Positions 5,763 to 6,654 of a DNA stretch of 6,654 bases are shown here, one piece after another. The notes beneath the pieces were generated by a model. The model did no database searches. It saw only the letters and a program-made list of their open reading frames with translations, and was not told the origin of the DNA. Each line of letters starts with the position of its first letter. The stretch's first letter is position 1. This DNA is from an uncultured Clostridia bacterium (GTDB lineage Bacteria > Bacillota > Clostridia > Peptostreptococcales > Anaerovoracaceae), in the NCBI GenBank assembly GCA_934247125.1, contig CAKQIZ010000089.1:1-6654 (forward strand), written 5' to 3'. The translations under genes were made by a program, and so were the position numbers.

Positions 5763-6654
5763 GATGATGACCTCTGCCGCTGCCTGCAGGCTTTGCAAAT
5801 ATCATACGGCCTGCCGAAGTCTGCAGCACGCTCGTCACGATGACTTTTATCGTCTGCCCGATAAAGCGTTTGCCATCCTCGACAACTATCATCGTGCCGT
5901 CATCCAGATATGCAACGGCCTGATTGTTCTCCTTGCCTTCCTTCACAAGGGAAAGCACCATTTCCTCACCAGGAAGCACCACAGGCTTGAGCGTATTCGC
6001 AAGCTCGTTTATATTGAGCACATCCACGCCTTTTATACCTGCCACCTTGTTGAGATTGAAATCGTTCGTCACTACCTTGCCGTTCATTATCTGAGCAAGC
6101 TTCAGCAGCTTGACGTCTACTTCGGGTATCTCGTCGAGCGATTTCTCCCCGGTGCTGTTGTAGATCTCGACACCGTATTCGTTCTGTATCTTGTTGAGTA
6201 TGTCCAGACCTCTGCGGCCTCGATTTCGCTTGAGCGCATCCGAAGAATCTGCGATATGCCTGAGTTCAACGAGCACGAATTCCGGTATCACTATCTGTCC
6301 CTCGATAAACCCCGTCTTCATTATATCGGCTATCCTGCCGTCGATGATCACGCTCGTGTCCAGTATCTTCGGCGCGGCATCAGACTTTGTCTTGCCGCCT
6401 CTGCCGCTTCCCGGGCCGCTCAGCCTCCAGTTCATCAGCGAACCTCTGATGTCTTTGCCCTTTTTAGTCGCTATCACGATCCCCAGATATCCGAGTATGA
6501 TGTATGTAATGATATTCAGGATGACACCAAGGTACGGCACCTTTATACCTGCGTATATCTGACTTATCAGAAATGCTATTATAAGTCCGGCTATAAGACC
6601 CACCGTTCCCATCACGATATCGTTCGCGGACATCTTCTGAAGATCTGACTCCAG
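5755..6654 (-). CDS. yacL: PIN/TRAM domain membrane protein (YacL type), 5' end missing
   Basis: This is a membrane-anchored PIN-domain protein, and only its last 299 codons are in the window. An ATG at 6631-6633 gives 292 residues, but the frame stays open to the edge and the codons before it (LESDLQK) resemble the family's region between membrane spans. The true start is therefore probably further right. Numbered from that ATG, membrane spans lie at about 7-27 and 32-55, followed by a flexible Gly/Ser/Lys linker (70-88). The PIN nuclease domain at 89-215 has acidic residues D92 (LDTSVIIDGR), E123, D173 and D191. A TRAM RNA-binding domain follows at 217-281. The tail GSGRGHHHG ends in three histidines. 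The catalytic acids suggest a ribonuclease, but the target is unknown. Its place before ispD matches Bacillus subtilis. Confidence 0.92.
   Translation of the reverse strand: MESDLQKMSANDIVMGTVGLIAGLIIAFLISQIYAGIKVPYLGVILNIITYIILGYLGIVIATKKGKDIRGSLMNWRLSGPGSGRGGKTKSDAAPKILDTSVIIDGRIADIMKTGFIEGQIVIPEFVLVELRHIADSSDALKRNRGRRGLDILNKIQNEYGVEIYNSTGEKSLDEIPEVDVKLLKLAQIMNGKVVTNDFNLNKVAGIKGVDVLNINELANTLKPVVLPGEEMVLSLVKEGKENNQAVAYLDDGTMIVVEDGKRFIGQTIKVIVTSVLQTSAGRMIFAKPAGSGRGHHHG
5771..5775 (-). promoter_or_regulatory. ispDF ribosome binding site inside the end of yacL
   Basis: AGAGG lies eight bases before the ATG at 5762. It is part of the codons for the Gly-Arg-Gly tail of the upstream protein, and the three CAT histidine codons fill the spacer and reach into the ATG. 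This supports the internal start over the longer reading from 5798. Confidence 0.6.

Noticed and set aside
5763..5798. Longer N-terminus of IspDF from 5798
   Set aside because: It would add 12 residues before the conserved start of the nucleotide-binding fold, and the ATG at 5762 has a fitting ribosome binding site and the usual short overlap.

Overview
The window reads as chromosomal DNA of a mid-GC member of the Bacillota, most likely a Clostridia-type anaerobe. This rests on the gene order PIN/TRAM membrane protein (YacL type), then IspD/IspF, then prolyl-tRNA synthetase; on strong AGGAGG-type ribosome binding sites; and on the protein style. In Bacillus subtilis the comparable order is radA-disA-yacL-ispD-ispF. 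No species can be named from the sequence alone.

Every recognisable gene is on the minus strand, so transcription runs from the right edge (6654) to the left. In that order they are: a PIN/TRAM membrane protein cut by the window edge (yacL), a fused bifunctional isoprenoid enzyme (ispDF), prolyl-tRNA synthetase (proS), two tandem half-size chromate-transporter-family proteins, a Nudix hydrolase and a cyclophilin. The first five are packed tightly: an 8-nt overlap yacL/ispDF, 13 nt ispDF/proS, 40 nt proS/chrA and 1 nt between the two transporter genes. The Nudix gene follows a gap of about 108 nt and the cyclophilin a gap of 51 nt. All seven could share one transcript. A hairpin with flanking A and T runs at 441-493 is the likely end of that transcript.

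The operon mixes housekeeping work: isoprenoid precursor synthesis by the MEP pathway, charging of tRNA-Pro, proline isomerisation, nucleotide clean-up and a two-subunit anion transporter. No mobile element, CRISPR array or defence gene is visible in the coding part.

The left 440 bases hold no convincing gene but are not featureless. Bases 1-285 are AT-rich and carry about seven copies of a short motif, TTGTGYAATA, on both strands. Some copies are arranged as hairpins, and two form a perfect 17-bp inverted repeat 174 bp apart. A sharp switch to GC-rich sequence follows at about 286, made of a 38-bp tandem repeat whose two full copies differ only by transitions. Next comes a very strong 22-bp hairpin with a short T run on its plus-strand side. 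That looks like a plus-strand terminator although no plus-strand gene is visible before it. This non-coding block is the least explained and most interesting part of the window.
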